Positions 45,538-55,970 of a DNA stretch of 64,000 nucleotides are shown in pieces. Below the pieces are notes generated by a model. It ran no database searches and had not been told where the DNA came from. It worked only from the letters and a program-made list of their open reading frames with translations. Each line of letters opens with the position of its first letter. Within the stretch, counting starts at the first letter, position 1. Location: assembly GCA_003313425.1 (NCBI GenBank), contig NHZP01000075.1, positions 62,001 through 126,000 on the forward strand, given 5' to 3'. This DNA comes from Pseudopyrenochaeta lycopersici (taxonomy: Eukaryota > Ascomycota > Dothideomycetes > Pleosporales > Pseudopyrenochaetaceae). The position numbers and the translations under genes are program-made.

Positions 45538-48318
45538 GAAATATATTAAGGAAGTACTACAACAACTAAGAAACTATTGTCTTAAGTTAAAGCTAGAAAA
45601 GTGCGAATTTTATAAAGAAGAGGTAGAATTCTTAAGACATATAGTTAGAAGATAAGGAGTACAGATTAGTAAATCTAAGATTAGGACAATCTAAGAATAG
45701 AAAACACTGCAAACAGTTAAAGATATTTAGTTATTCCTAGGATTTATTAACTTTAATTAATAGTTTATTAAGGACTTCGCTAAGGTCGCAGCACTCTTAA
45801 TAAAACTAATAAAAAAGAAGAAAAATAGGACTAGAACGAAGAACAACAACGAGCTTTTAAAATGCTAAAGGAAGTATACATAGCTAAACTAGTACTTATA
45901 TTATTTACTAGTAGGTAACTACTAAGGATTAAAACAGATATATTAGATCTCGTAATTAGAGTAGTAGCCTTACAGAAAAAAGACAGAAAATAGCACCCTA
46001 TAGCGTATTACTCACGTAAGTTCTTGTAAATAGAAGAATAATATAACATTTATAATAAGGAACTTAAAGCTATTATTAACGCACTGCGATATTAGAGAGT
46101 ATATGCAGAAAGTTACTTAGAACTTACTATTTACATAGACTACTAAAACCTAACATACTTTATAACAATAAATTAACTTAATTATAGATAAGTAAGATAG
46201 TTAGAACTCCTAGGATAATATAAGTTTAAGATTATATATACCCTAAGAAAAGAAAATAGAAGAGTAGATACCTTACGTAGAAGGCACGATATAGTAGGAA
46301 AGAAAACTAAAGTTCGCATAGTAATCCTAAAAATAAATAAAGATAGAACCTTAGGACCTTTATAAGAATACTACGTAATCTTAAAAATATAAGTAGAAGT
46401 CCTTAAGGACCTACAGGAGATTATTATCTAATAATACTATAATAATCTAATATATAGACACCTAGGAATTATAAAAACTATAGAGCTTATCTAACAAAAC
46501 TACAATATTAAGGATCTAAGATAAAAAGTAGAGACACATATTAAGAGGTGTGTACCCTACTAATAAAATAAACACGCTACGCACGCACCCTATAGTAAGT
46601 CGCAGGCACTAAAGATACCTACAAAACTATAGGAAGATATAGCAATAGACTTTATTATAGACTTACTTAAGTCTGCAGATAAAGTAACTAGATATAAGTA
46701 TAACGCGATATATAACGTAGTATGCAGATGTATTCAATACGCAGAGTTTATACTATTTAGAAAAAACTTTACAGTACTATAACTTACAGAAATAATAAAA
46801 GACTAAGTATTCTAATACTATAGTATACTAAAAACTATTATAAGTAATAAGGATAAACTATTTACATCTAATTTCTAGTTAACTTTTATAGCTAAGATAG
46901 GCACCTAAAGGAAACTATCTACAGCGTACTATCTAGAAACTAATAGATAAACAGAATAAATAAACAGAACCCTAAAATAATACCTACGGACGTATTATAA
47001 TAAATAACAGAATAACTAGGTATCGCTACTACTAACAGCATAAATCGCGTTTAATAACAGTAAATCTAAAGCTATAGGCAAAATACTATTCTACGCCTAT
47101 TACAGGAAATACCTAAACCTATTTAAAAGAAACTTTCTAAGTGTTAAAGTAGAAGCTGTAGTTAAGATAGTAAAGGAACTATAAGATATATTAAAATAAC
47201 TATAAGAAAGACTTAAGAAAAAATAAGGATAATAAATCTTATATATTAATAAGAAAAGAAAAATAGCGCCCTAGCTAAAAAAAGAGGATAAAGTATATTT
47301 ACTTACGAGAAATCTACGTACAAAATAACTTAATAAGGGATTAGACTACGTTAAAGTTAAACTATTTTTAATTAAGTAACGTAATAGACTAGTTACATAT
47401 ATATTAGAACTACCTAAAGACGCAAAGATCTACTTAAGGTTCCACGTTAAACTATTAGAACCCGCACACTTAGTAATACTACTATAAAAAACCTTTAGGC
47501 ATAAGACTAAAGAAGAAATTGAGTACAAAGTTAAGAAAATATTTAATATATAATATTCTAAGATTACAGAAGATAAGTACAGAGAGGATAAGTATCTAGT
47601 TAAATAGAAAGGATACCCTAACTCTAAGAATACTTAGGAACTAAAATCTAACTTAGGAAACTATAAAGAATAAATTAGCAAATATAACCGCGATAGGGAA
47701 TAAAAAGAACTTAGGTATTAGAACTACAACTAACCTAATCTAATAACGTAATTCTTAGAGGAAGAGGATTACCTTTAAGCTAGGATAGAGTAAAAATACT
47801 CTAGTCTAAAGTAGAAGTACTAGGCATTAGCCCTTACTTAAGAACGGTAACCTTACGGTTAACATCCTTAATCGCCTCTAACGCTTTAATATCTTCTATA
47901 ATATAACTAGAATTATTAACCTATTATTACTTATAACGCTGTAATAACCTCTGCTATTTATAAAGCTAATTCTTTTTCGCGCGAGTAGTAAGAAGGGTAT
48001 TTAACACCTTCTCTTCTGTGTTATTAGCCTTAGCTTCTTACGCGTCTAACTAAGCTAATTCCTTATCTAGACAAGAAAAGTTTAGAACTAGTACGTTTAC
48101 TAGCTTATATAACAACACCCTATTATAATAATAATTTCTATACTTCTCCTTTAATAATAATATCCTACACTCTAACTTCTTTTTTAAATAATATTTATAA
48201 GAAACTATAGCGACCTAGCTAACAGTATTTATATAATCTTTAATAGAATAATAATAAGTAGTACTACAAGAAGCTATAGGTTAGTTATAAGGACATAAGG
48301 ACTAGAAGGGGAGGATAG

Positions 48319-48718
48319 TGTTACAAATAGGAAGTAAGAAGGCGGCGGTTATAAGGATGTGGGAGGAGGCACAGACAACTAATAAAGAGACTAAGCCTCT
48401 AAACTAACTAATAACGCTAGGGTTACGTAATCCTAGAAAACCTACGCCAAGACGGACTATGTCCTATAGGACAGAGACAAACCTAGAAATCCTAGAGGGG
48501 GCCTTACAAGAATCTTATAAGACAATTATGTATATAGACTTACATAATGTAGCCCTATAGCATATTGTGATTAACTTAAGATAATCTACGAGTATACTAC
48601 CCTCTAATACTTCTACCTTTAACCTACCTAGCACTACATATCTACAGAATACTCTAAAGATACTAACTAGTTAACACTAGTTACTTTATATTGTAACTAC
48701 TTGATTAGATCTTTAACA
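48319..48718 (+). repeat. 3' LTR of Gypsy family 1 copy B
   Basis: 400 bp, TGTTACAAATAGG...TTTAACA, preceded by a purine tract (AAGGGGAGGATAG). Beyond it lies Copia sequence of the opposite strand, so copy B seems to have inserted into that Copia element. Confidence 0.88.
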
Positions 48719-49909
48719 GTACGTAATATAAGAGGAACACTAGTTTATATTCTTATCTAGTACTTTAGAGTCTAGTTATTCTACCCTCTAACGTTTAGAT
48801 TAGCTCTAAGAGTTAGTTTTATTTATTTTACGCTTATTCTCCTTGCGCTCTTCTTAAAAAAGTGCCGCCTTTACCTAAACTACTCTAATCTTAGCTATAA
48901 TTTTTAAGTCCTTCTTTACTTCCTTAACCTTGTCCTTTATCTCTTAGGTTGCCTTAGGTTACTTATTAAGTTTACTATCCTTTAGATTAATAACTAGACA
49001 TTAGTACTAATAATGCAACTATCTGTAGATATAGGGCCTAAGTGTATTAGAATTCTAAGGCTGTTGCTTCCTGTCTAGAGTTGCGTTTACCTTCGTAGTT
49101 AGTTAAGATAATTAAGTAGTAAGAAATTGTTAGCTATTAGCTATAAATACAGAGTAGCCTAATAACAGATTAGATTACTTAAAGATAGCGTACTATCTCC
49201 TAAATTTTATAATAAGGACTTTAACTGTAAAATCTTCTAGGACTAGATCCTAATTATCCTATTAGTCCTTAGCCTTCTAAAGCTCTAGCTCCTAGGTTTA
49301 AGCAAAGACTTAGGCAACTAAGTTAATTTCCTAAAGGAACCTTCGCTGCAGTTTAAAAGGTTTAACATAAGGGATCTTAGCTAATACGGCCTAACTATAG
49401 ACCTCTTAGAACTTAATTAACTATTTCTCTACTTCTTAGCGTTTGCTAGGGGGCTTAAGATTAAGCTATTCTTATAGAACTGCTTGCCTTTAGTAGGCTG
49501 CTATTAGACAGAGCTGTCGCTTTAGCGCGTTAATAACCTCCCTTACTAAGGTATGTACTAGGATTAAGTTAATCTAAACGCGATTAGTGTATTCTTAAAT
49601 CTACTCTAGAATCTTGCTAAGCTCCTTCTAATAATAATTAAAGTTAGCTTTCTTTACCTCGTAGCTTCTTATAGCCTAATCCTACTTTATAGCTTAAGCC
49701 TGCAATAGATCTATAATATTAGTATATAGAGCTGCGCTAGTATATTCTACTTAAGGCTTATCTAGTTTGTTATTATTAATAGGATTAAGGTTCTCTTAGT
49801 TAATATATTACTAGACTTAACGCGTAATAGCTAAAGAATAAAGACGTTAGAACTATTCGTCCTAGTCCTTATAGGAATAAAGAATAATCTTCTTCTTAGT
49901 AACTAACAT
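48719..49909 (-). pseudogene. Copia gag relic, RIP-degraded
   Basis: Minus-strand frame from ATG at 49907..49909 reading TKKKIILYSYKDQDE and further, with TAG/TAA at Gln/Trp positions. The start just downstream of a primer-binding site and LTR, and a pattern like the gag of Copia elements (YSLAITR, then a long helical region), support gag. It is cut at 48719 by the Gypsy LTR; pol is not present. Confidence 0.6.
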
Positions 49910-49945
49910 AGTAGAGAGCGATATAGATTAATTTCTAATAAGTAT

Positions 49946-49987
49946 TTAGGGTGATAGCGTAGTGGACGGGTAAACTAGGCTCATAAC
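49946..49987 (-). promoter_or_regulatory. Primer-binding site matching the 5' half of a methionine tRNA
   Basis: Directly after the LTR end (minus strand ...GCTTACA) comes GTTATGAGCCTAGTTTACCC. Its complement on the plus strand contains CTCATAAC, the Met-tRNA anticodon loop with CAT, and further left an A-box-like TAGCGTAGTGG. Priming by a tRNA cleaved in the anticodon loop is known for Drosophila copia; here it is inferred. Confidence 0.6.
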
Positions 49988-50414
49988 TGTAAGCCTTAAA
50001 GGGTGCACAAAGAAATAGTTCATAGAAGTGTGTATTATATTAATTGTCTGTTTTAGATAGAGAGTGGCCTGCAGCTATATGTTCCTAAGAGATTACTAAT
50101 TCTTGAATCATGTAACTAATACTGGCTTACAAAAATAATATAAGTAGTTTTTATCTAGCTTAAAATAGTTTCTAAGCTAATAGAGTGTATTAGATATAAA
50201 GAGAAGCTTAGAAGTACTATATAAGAAAGAGTAATAAATAGTAGGACTAATACCTATTAGTGATTAATAGAACCTCTAGAAGCAGAGGAGATATAGAAGA
50301 AAGTAAGAGATAGAATAAAAAAGATAGATACAATAATTACATTTTTAACTACCTAAATTAATAATCTCGTTCAATTATAATCCTATAACACTAGATAACG
50401 TATTTTACCTAACA
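49988..50414 (-). repeat. 5' LTR of a minus-strand Copia element
   Basis: 427 bp bounded on the minus strand by TGTTAGG and CTTACA. It is AT-rich through RIP. The outer end was chosen by the TG terminus and is less sure than the inner end, which is fixed by the primer-binding site. This is the edge of the repeat zone; 50415..50525 is the 3' flank of the transporter gene. Confidence 0.6.
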
Positions 50415-50525
50415 ATATTATAAGCTATGAATACGTATTCATTAATAGGAAGTCTGGTACCCTGGCTCATCAGATCAAACACATATTACTGCAACTGTTG
50501 GCACTTCGTGCCGGCTTAAACAATA

Positions 50526-52312
50526 CTAACCCTTCTTGCAGTCGACAGCTACCTCCGTAAATTCCGGCTTAGCAAGCGACTCATTCTTAATGTCATATGT
50601 CCTTTCGAGAGCCTGCGTGCCATCAAATACCTGACTCACTTCCTCCAGCGTCAACCGACGTGTCTCCGGGAAAGTGAAATAGATAATAACCAGCCACAAC
50701 ACCAAGGCGCAAATGAACACGATATAGTACTTCCAGCGCAAAGATTCGAGTGCAACAGGGTTGACAAATCCGTTGTACATGGAGCTAGCATACTGTGCCA
50801 AGTTGAAGATGCTGAGACCCTTGGTACGCAGAGTGTACGGCAGCACCTCAAGCAGGTAGGCGATGGGTATAGGGTTCATGGCGAAATTGTAAAAAGCAGA
50901 GAACGTGAATATCATAACCAGGACGCCAATTCCGAGCCCTTTGTTTCCGTCGTCTTGAATTTGGCGTCGTGCAGAAAGGATGGTCCATATGGTGAACGCA
51001 AACAGCATGCCGATTGTGGAGGTGAGAAGTAAGAATCGCCTACCGAGGCGGTCAAGGAGAAAAGCACTGCTGCACGCGATTACGAACTGAAAGATCTGTA
51101 ACCCTCCATTGACGAGATTCTGCGTTTCTGGATTGGTGATGCCGGTGTCGGTGAGAACCAGAGCAAGGAATGACGAGATGAGCTGGTTGCCGCATAATTG
51201 GATGATGAGCCCAAGCATAACAGTGACGAATAGCCGATGGCGATTGCCCTCTATTATGGACCGATGGCATTAGTATAATTTCGTATCCATACATATGTGG
51301 AAGGACGTGGGACTTACTTGTTCGGAAGAACTGGAGGTAAGAAGTTGATTTGCATGAGCGCTCAAACTCAATAGCAGCGCTGATTTCGGCGACTTGAAGC
51401 CGTACAAGATCAGTAGATTCTTCGGTACCGCTGTGATATCGGCACAGGATTCTGGTTGCTGTCGTCTCCTGACCATTAGCAATGAGCCACCTCGGGCTCT
51501 CTGGTACTAGATAGATGCAGGTGAGCTGGACGACAGAGACAGCAGCTTGGAGGAGGGACGGAATTCGCCAGCTCCAGCTACTCGCCATCCTAAAGGTGCC
51601 GTAGGTGGACCAAGCAGCGACGATTGCGCCTACATACTAGACGCAAGGAAAGGAGTTAAATGCGGAACTAGAGGACAAGATCAAGTATAGATATGGAGAC
51701 TTACCCAAGTGGTATTATAAGCAGCAGTGAAGATTGGTCGATGGGTCGGGTAGGCCAGTTCTCCCAGGAGTGTAGGGGCAGCGGTCGCGATAAAACCTCC
51801 ACCAAGACCAATGAAGAATCGCCCGCCTATAAACATTCCTAGATTCTGAGCACATCCCTGCAGCATCGCGCCGATGATAATAATGATGGACCCAACAAAG
51901 ATGGGATGTCGTCGTCCCCATTTGTCTGTAACGAAGGGGGCGATAGGCAAAGACACTGCACCACCAATAACCTGCGTGTTGACCATAAGACCAAGAAGGG
52001 CGCCCGAAGGATGATCAAAGTCTAACGATGCGCTCAGGATCAGCCTTTCTTCCTTCAGGATTCAAGATGGGGTGCTTATGGTCCCTAATGGTACGTAAAG
52101 AAAATACAGAGAAGTTGCCAAAACTAACCTTCTTTCCATTTTCCGACAGTTTGAATACCGTTGAGCATGCTGCCGTCGAAACCACCAATGTAGCTTGCAA
52201 AGAATGGCACGAGGAGGAGCAAGTTGAGTTTGACTAGATGCGGCTCCCGCCACCATTTGTCGTGTGTGCAGAGCTTGAGGAGCCTCAGCTCTCCTTCTTC
52301 AAGGGGCGCCAT
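50526..52312 (-). CDS. MFS sugar transporter (hexose/lactose permease-like)
   Basis: Four exons on the minus strand: 52129..52312, 51705..52021, 51318..51636 and 50526..51250 (introns 107, 68 and 67 nt, donors GTTAGT, GTAAGT, GTAAGT). They join in phase into 514 residues, the usual size of 12-helix sugar porters. Family motifs in order: SYIGGFDGSMLNGIQ (helix 1), DKWGRRHPIF (loop 2-3), GRFFIGLGGG, PESPRWLIANGQ after helix 6, DRLGRRFLLL (loop 8-9) and FPETRRLTLEEV after helix 12. It would import mono- or disaccharides by proton symport at the plasma membrane; the substrate cannot be read from sequence. Its position beside four hydrolases suggests uptake of their products. It is transcribed divergently from the GH35-like gene. 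Confidence 0.95.
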
Positions 52313-53757
52313 TGCACTGTTGTCTTGGAGATTGGGATGAAGGAAATAGCAAAAAGCCCTGTCGAGAGCGCAGCCAGTAGAGAGGATCAGGAATTGCGCT
52401 TGGTCTCTGAGGATTCAACAAGTGCATGAGGTTCTCCAAACCCTGTCCCCTTTCGCAGCTTTATACAAAAGTTAGTTTTGAGTGTTTGCCTCTGTCCTCC
52501 ACCTCGAACCCCGTGGGGCACATGATGCATGGTGTTTGGGCCATCAATCCTCCGCTCTCTCGAATGAGCCGAGAACCCAATGGTGCAGCTGCGGCGTGTG
52601 TGGCCACCAGTTCTAAGCCTAGTTTCCTCGCATCAATTGCTGGGACAGTATGGCCTTGGCCTAAATGAACGGCACGGCTGCCATTCTAAAGCATTCTTCC
52701 GTGTCGCATGTGGGTGGTGCGATGCTACCATAGGTTCTGTGCATTTAAGCTATTCCATGCCGTCCAGCGGCTTTTGCACCACTTGCGATTTGGCCGAGGC
52801 GTGCTGCTCAAGCCCTGCTGGATTTGGCTAATTGCCCGAGTATCGAATTATGCATTTCGCCGAATTGCCCGAAGTTGATCAACGGGCCACGTGCAGACCT
52901 ACTAGAACAGGTACCAAGGTCAAATTAGACCGCAAGTGGTCCTAAGTCTGTTCTTGTCTAGTGCACTTTGATGAGTACCTATGAGTTAGATGATTATTAT
53001 AGGAAGCATCACGAGAAATAAGCTGCCTCCAGAAGCAGGAAGTGTGCAAAGAGTCACGAATATCGGAGTTAGTCCTTGAAAATCAACGCATACTGTCTGA
53101 GTATATCTTCTCTGGGCCTAGATTTATCTACTTATAATACAGGTAGGTACGTGTGTCATGTTGAGGCTTGTGATTGCGATTGTTCTTTGTGAAGTTGCAA
53201 AACAATCAGTGGCCACTGAATACGACTTCCCCAGAAAACTCGAACAGGGGCACTGCAGGATCGAAACTAAAAGCTACCTCGGTAGGTAAGGGGACGGTGT
53301 AGATGGACTCGGGGCAACTACACCTTCTCGGAAGAATGGAGAATATTGTGGTCCATGGCTACCTGGGATCATCCGTTGACTTCTCATTCGACCATTCACC
53401 GAAGACCCTCTAGGTCCCAGGGCCTGCTAGATCTAACGGACGTGGGTACTTGTACGAGGAATCGGCATTATAGAAGCGTGGCTTCTTCGGTTTTTATATT
53501 GTCCGCACATCACTTCTACTGTCCGAATCAGAGCTCGGGCATTTGAGTCGACTGCGGGACTTTCTTGAGCATACTTTGGCTTAAAAACGCCACTCCAGCA
53601 ACAATAGTATCGGCACAGGTGGAATGAGTAGAGCAATATTGCTACAAGGAGCTAGGGAACCTGTATGATTACTAAAGATATAATGTATCTACGCAAGTTC
53701 TCGGCCCCGGGACTGTTTAGGTTGCATGGGTACTAGTAAACACCACCATGATGCAGA
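52313..53757. promoter_or_regulatory. Divergent intergenic region, transporter / GH35-like gene
   Basis: 1.4 kb without a supported gene. GGCTAA at 52826..52831 matches the core of the XlnR xylanase-regulator site and sits 514 bp before the transporter ATG. A single hexamer is weak evidence. Confidence 0.4.
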
Positions 53758-55533
53758 ATGATTATAAATGATAATCTATACCGTCTTATGAAGGGTATGC
53801 ATTACCGTAAATACGCTGCCAACCCCTTGATATCCTCAAAGATGACTGACAAACGCGAACAACCAGTTCCATCGCATCCTCACCTCCGGCGCGGCAGACA
53901 TGGTACAAATCTCATCGTGAAAGGCAAGCCCTTTCTCATGTTCGCTGGCGAGCTGCACAACTCGTCTCTCAGCTCAGCGCGGTACATGGCTGATGTGTGG
54001 CCAGCTATGAAAACACAGGGAATCAACACTCTGCTCGGCGTTGTATCCTGGGAGCAGATTGAGCCTATTGAGGGGATCTTTGATTTCTCGGAACTGGAAA
54101 AGATTATCCTCGATGCGCGTAAGCATAGTATGTACCTCGTGCTCTTATGGTTTGGAGCGTACAAGAACGCTTCTAGCACATATGCTCCCTCGTGGGTTAA
54201 GAAGGACTCCAAACGTTTCCCACGGGCGCAAAGTGTCGAGGCCGGCGGCGGTCGAAGGATCCTCGACGTTGTGACGCCCTTTTCTGTCGAGTGTGTAGAA
54301 GCTGATGCGAGGGCGTTTGGCAAGCTTATGGCCTACTTAAAGGACTTAGACGCAGATCATCACTCTACGATACTTATGGTTCAGGTTGAGAATGAGCCAG
54401 GCATACTCGGAGACTCGAGGGATAGGTCCCCGCTGGCTGAAAAGGCATTCAAGGATCCTGTTCCAGAGGCCCTGCTGCGTCGTCTGGCCGACAACCCACA
54501 TCCGAAATTTAGGAAGCGGTTCCCCAGAGTTCCAAAATCTGGACTACACTCATGGGAAGAAGCCTTTGGGTCCGGACCTCCTGCCGACGAAATATTCATG
54601 GCGTTTCATTTCTCCCGCTACATCGAGAAGGTTGCTGCGATGGGCAAGGCCTCTTACCCGATACCCCTTTACGCCAACGCCTGGCTCAACCTTGACGGGC
54701 CTGACGACATAGATGTCACCACCCCTCCATCCATGATATCTATCAGCGTTGTTGCTGGAGGTTCCACTCCAGGGCAGTACCCTTCTGGAGGACCCTGCGC
54801 CCATGTTCTGGACGTTTGGCGATTTGAGACGCCTTCCATAGACTTCATCGCACCAGACCTTTACTTACCTGACTATGAGATGGTTTGTAAGGATTATGCT
54901 GATAAAGGGAACCCGCTTTTCATCCCCGAACAGAGACGTGATGCAGACGGCGCTCGCAGGATGTGGGTCGCCTATGGAACCTATGGTGCGCTAGGAGCGA
55001 GCCCTTTTGGCATTGATACCGGGCCAGAAGCCGTTGGCAGGGAGTACAAGCTAATGAGCCAAGCCAAAGACTCGATCCTCGGCGCTTGCCCGGCTGACCG
55101 CTTCGGTTTCTTCTTTGACGAAGTTCGAGAATCCTCAATACTCGAAAAGCCATGGATTCGCATGTTTGGGGATATCCAAGTCACAGTTGAGAGGGCTTTT
55201 GTCTTTGGTAAACCCGGCCCTGCTGGAGGTATGATTATCAGATTGTCTCACGAAGAATTCCTTCTGGTTGGATATGGATTTCAGGCTAGCTTTAAGAATG
55301 TGGAAAAGGGGGTTGCTTTTACGGGCATCCTGAGCACTAAGGAAATCGAGATTGAAAAAGACGGCACTTTTTCTGTACTGCGCGTGTTTAATGGTGATGA
55401 GACAAGAGGTGGATCTAGTGTAATCATGCCCAATGAGAATCCTGACTTTGGGGATTCCATTATCCCGACTACTATACCTGCTCGTACTGGTATTGCGAAG
55501 GTTGAAGTATATAGTCTAAAATGGGATCACTAG
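53758..55533 (+). CDS. GH35-like glycosidase with C-terminal DUF5597-type domain
   Basis: Single-exon frame of 591 codons; the ATG at 53842 (MTDKREQPVP, 563 residues) is a likelier start because the first 28 residues lack family similarity. The barrel begins GKPFLMFAGELHNSSLSSAR and continues with GINTLLGVVSWEQIEP, LVLLWFGAYKNASSTYAPSW and VENEPGILGDSRDRS, where E213 would be the acid/base. FIPEQRRD has E391 as likely nucleophile. The last 150 residues form the beta-rich domain often annotated DUF5597. No signal peptide is evident with either start, so it may act inside the cell or be exported unconventionally. GH35 and its relatives remove terminal beta-galactosyl or similar residues; exact specificity is unknown. 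An intact, RIP-free gene in a hydrolase cluster. Confidence 0.88.
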   Translation: MIINDNLYRLMKGMHYRKYAANPLISSKMTDKREQPVPSHPHLRRGRHGTNLIVKGKPFLMFAGELHNSSLSSARYMADVWPAMKTQGINTLLGVVSWEQIEPIEGIFDFSELEKIILDARKHSMYLVLLWFGAYKNASSTYAPSWVKKDSKRFPRAQSVEAGGGRRILDVVTPFSVECVEADARAFGKLMAYLKDLDADHHSTILMVQVENEPGILGDSRDRSPLAEKAFKDPVPEALLRRLADNPHPKFRKRFPRVPKSGLHSWEEAFGSGPPADEIFMAFHFSRYIEKVAAMGKASYPIPLYANAWLNLDGPDDIDVTTPPSMISISVVAGGSTPGQYPSGGPCAHVLDVWRFETPSIDFIAPDLYLPDYEMVCKDYADKGNPLFIPEQRRDADGARRMWVAYGTYGALGASPFGIDTGPEAVGREYKLMSQAKDSILGACPADRFGFFFDEVRESSILEKPWIRMFGDIQVTVERAFVFGKPGPAGGMIIRLSHEEFLLVGYGFQASFKNVEKGVAFTGILSTKEIEIEKDGTFSVLRVFNGDETRGGSSVIMPNENPDFGDSIIPTTIPARTGIAKVEVYSLKWDH

Positions 55534-55970
55534 CTGATAAGACTCTTGTAGCGTACATAGTCTTTCCTTGCAAGAAATAGATATTAGGTGACTAGGGAGG
55601 AGCCGATGTTGTAACAGAAGAGATCATAATAAATATCTTGGATACAATTTTACGAGCAACCGTATTAAATATTAGCTAATTATCCTTTGAACCAGGGCAT
55701 AGGGCCTAGAAGCTCACTCTTACTCCTACCTAAGGCATGTTATAATATCTAATTATGGGCGTAGACTGCACTCTAAATAGGGTGCCTATGGTAGCAGTGC
55801 AGAGGATAGGATACAGCTAAGTATAGTACTAGCAAGACGGAGCCTAGGCGAGTCTATGTGTTCAGAGTAGGGGACGGTATTTGATCTGCCCCTGCCTATG
55901 GGCCTTCGAGGCGCAGGCCTATGTAATGTGCATGGACAGTATGTGGAGTGGGACCATGAGTAATGAATGC
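55534..55970. other. Convergent 3' flanks
   Basis: Downstream regions of the GH35-like (plus) and GH3 (minus) genes. Nothing further seen. Confidence 0.5.

Larger units (their letters stand above)
44931..48718 (+). mobile_element. Gypsy family 1, 5'-truncated copy B
   Basis: Starts inside RT (TTAGAATAAAAGAAGGAGAG, matching copy A near 15703), passes through RNase H, integrase and chromodomain regions collinear with copy A, and ends with a 3' LTR. It is more heavily mutated than copy A. Interrupted by a solo LTR of another family at 45149..45537. All reading frames are lost. Confidence 0.88.

Noticed and set aside
49935..49990. tRNA or SINE-like gene (A-box-like TAGCGTAGTGG and anticodon-like loop)
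   Set aside because: No B box or 3' half; position between LTR and gag explains it as a primer-binding site.
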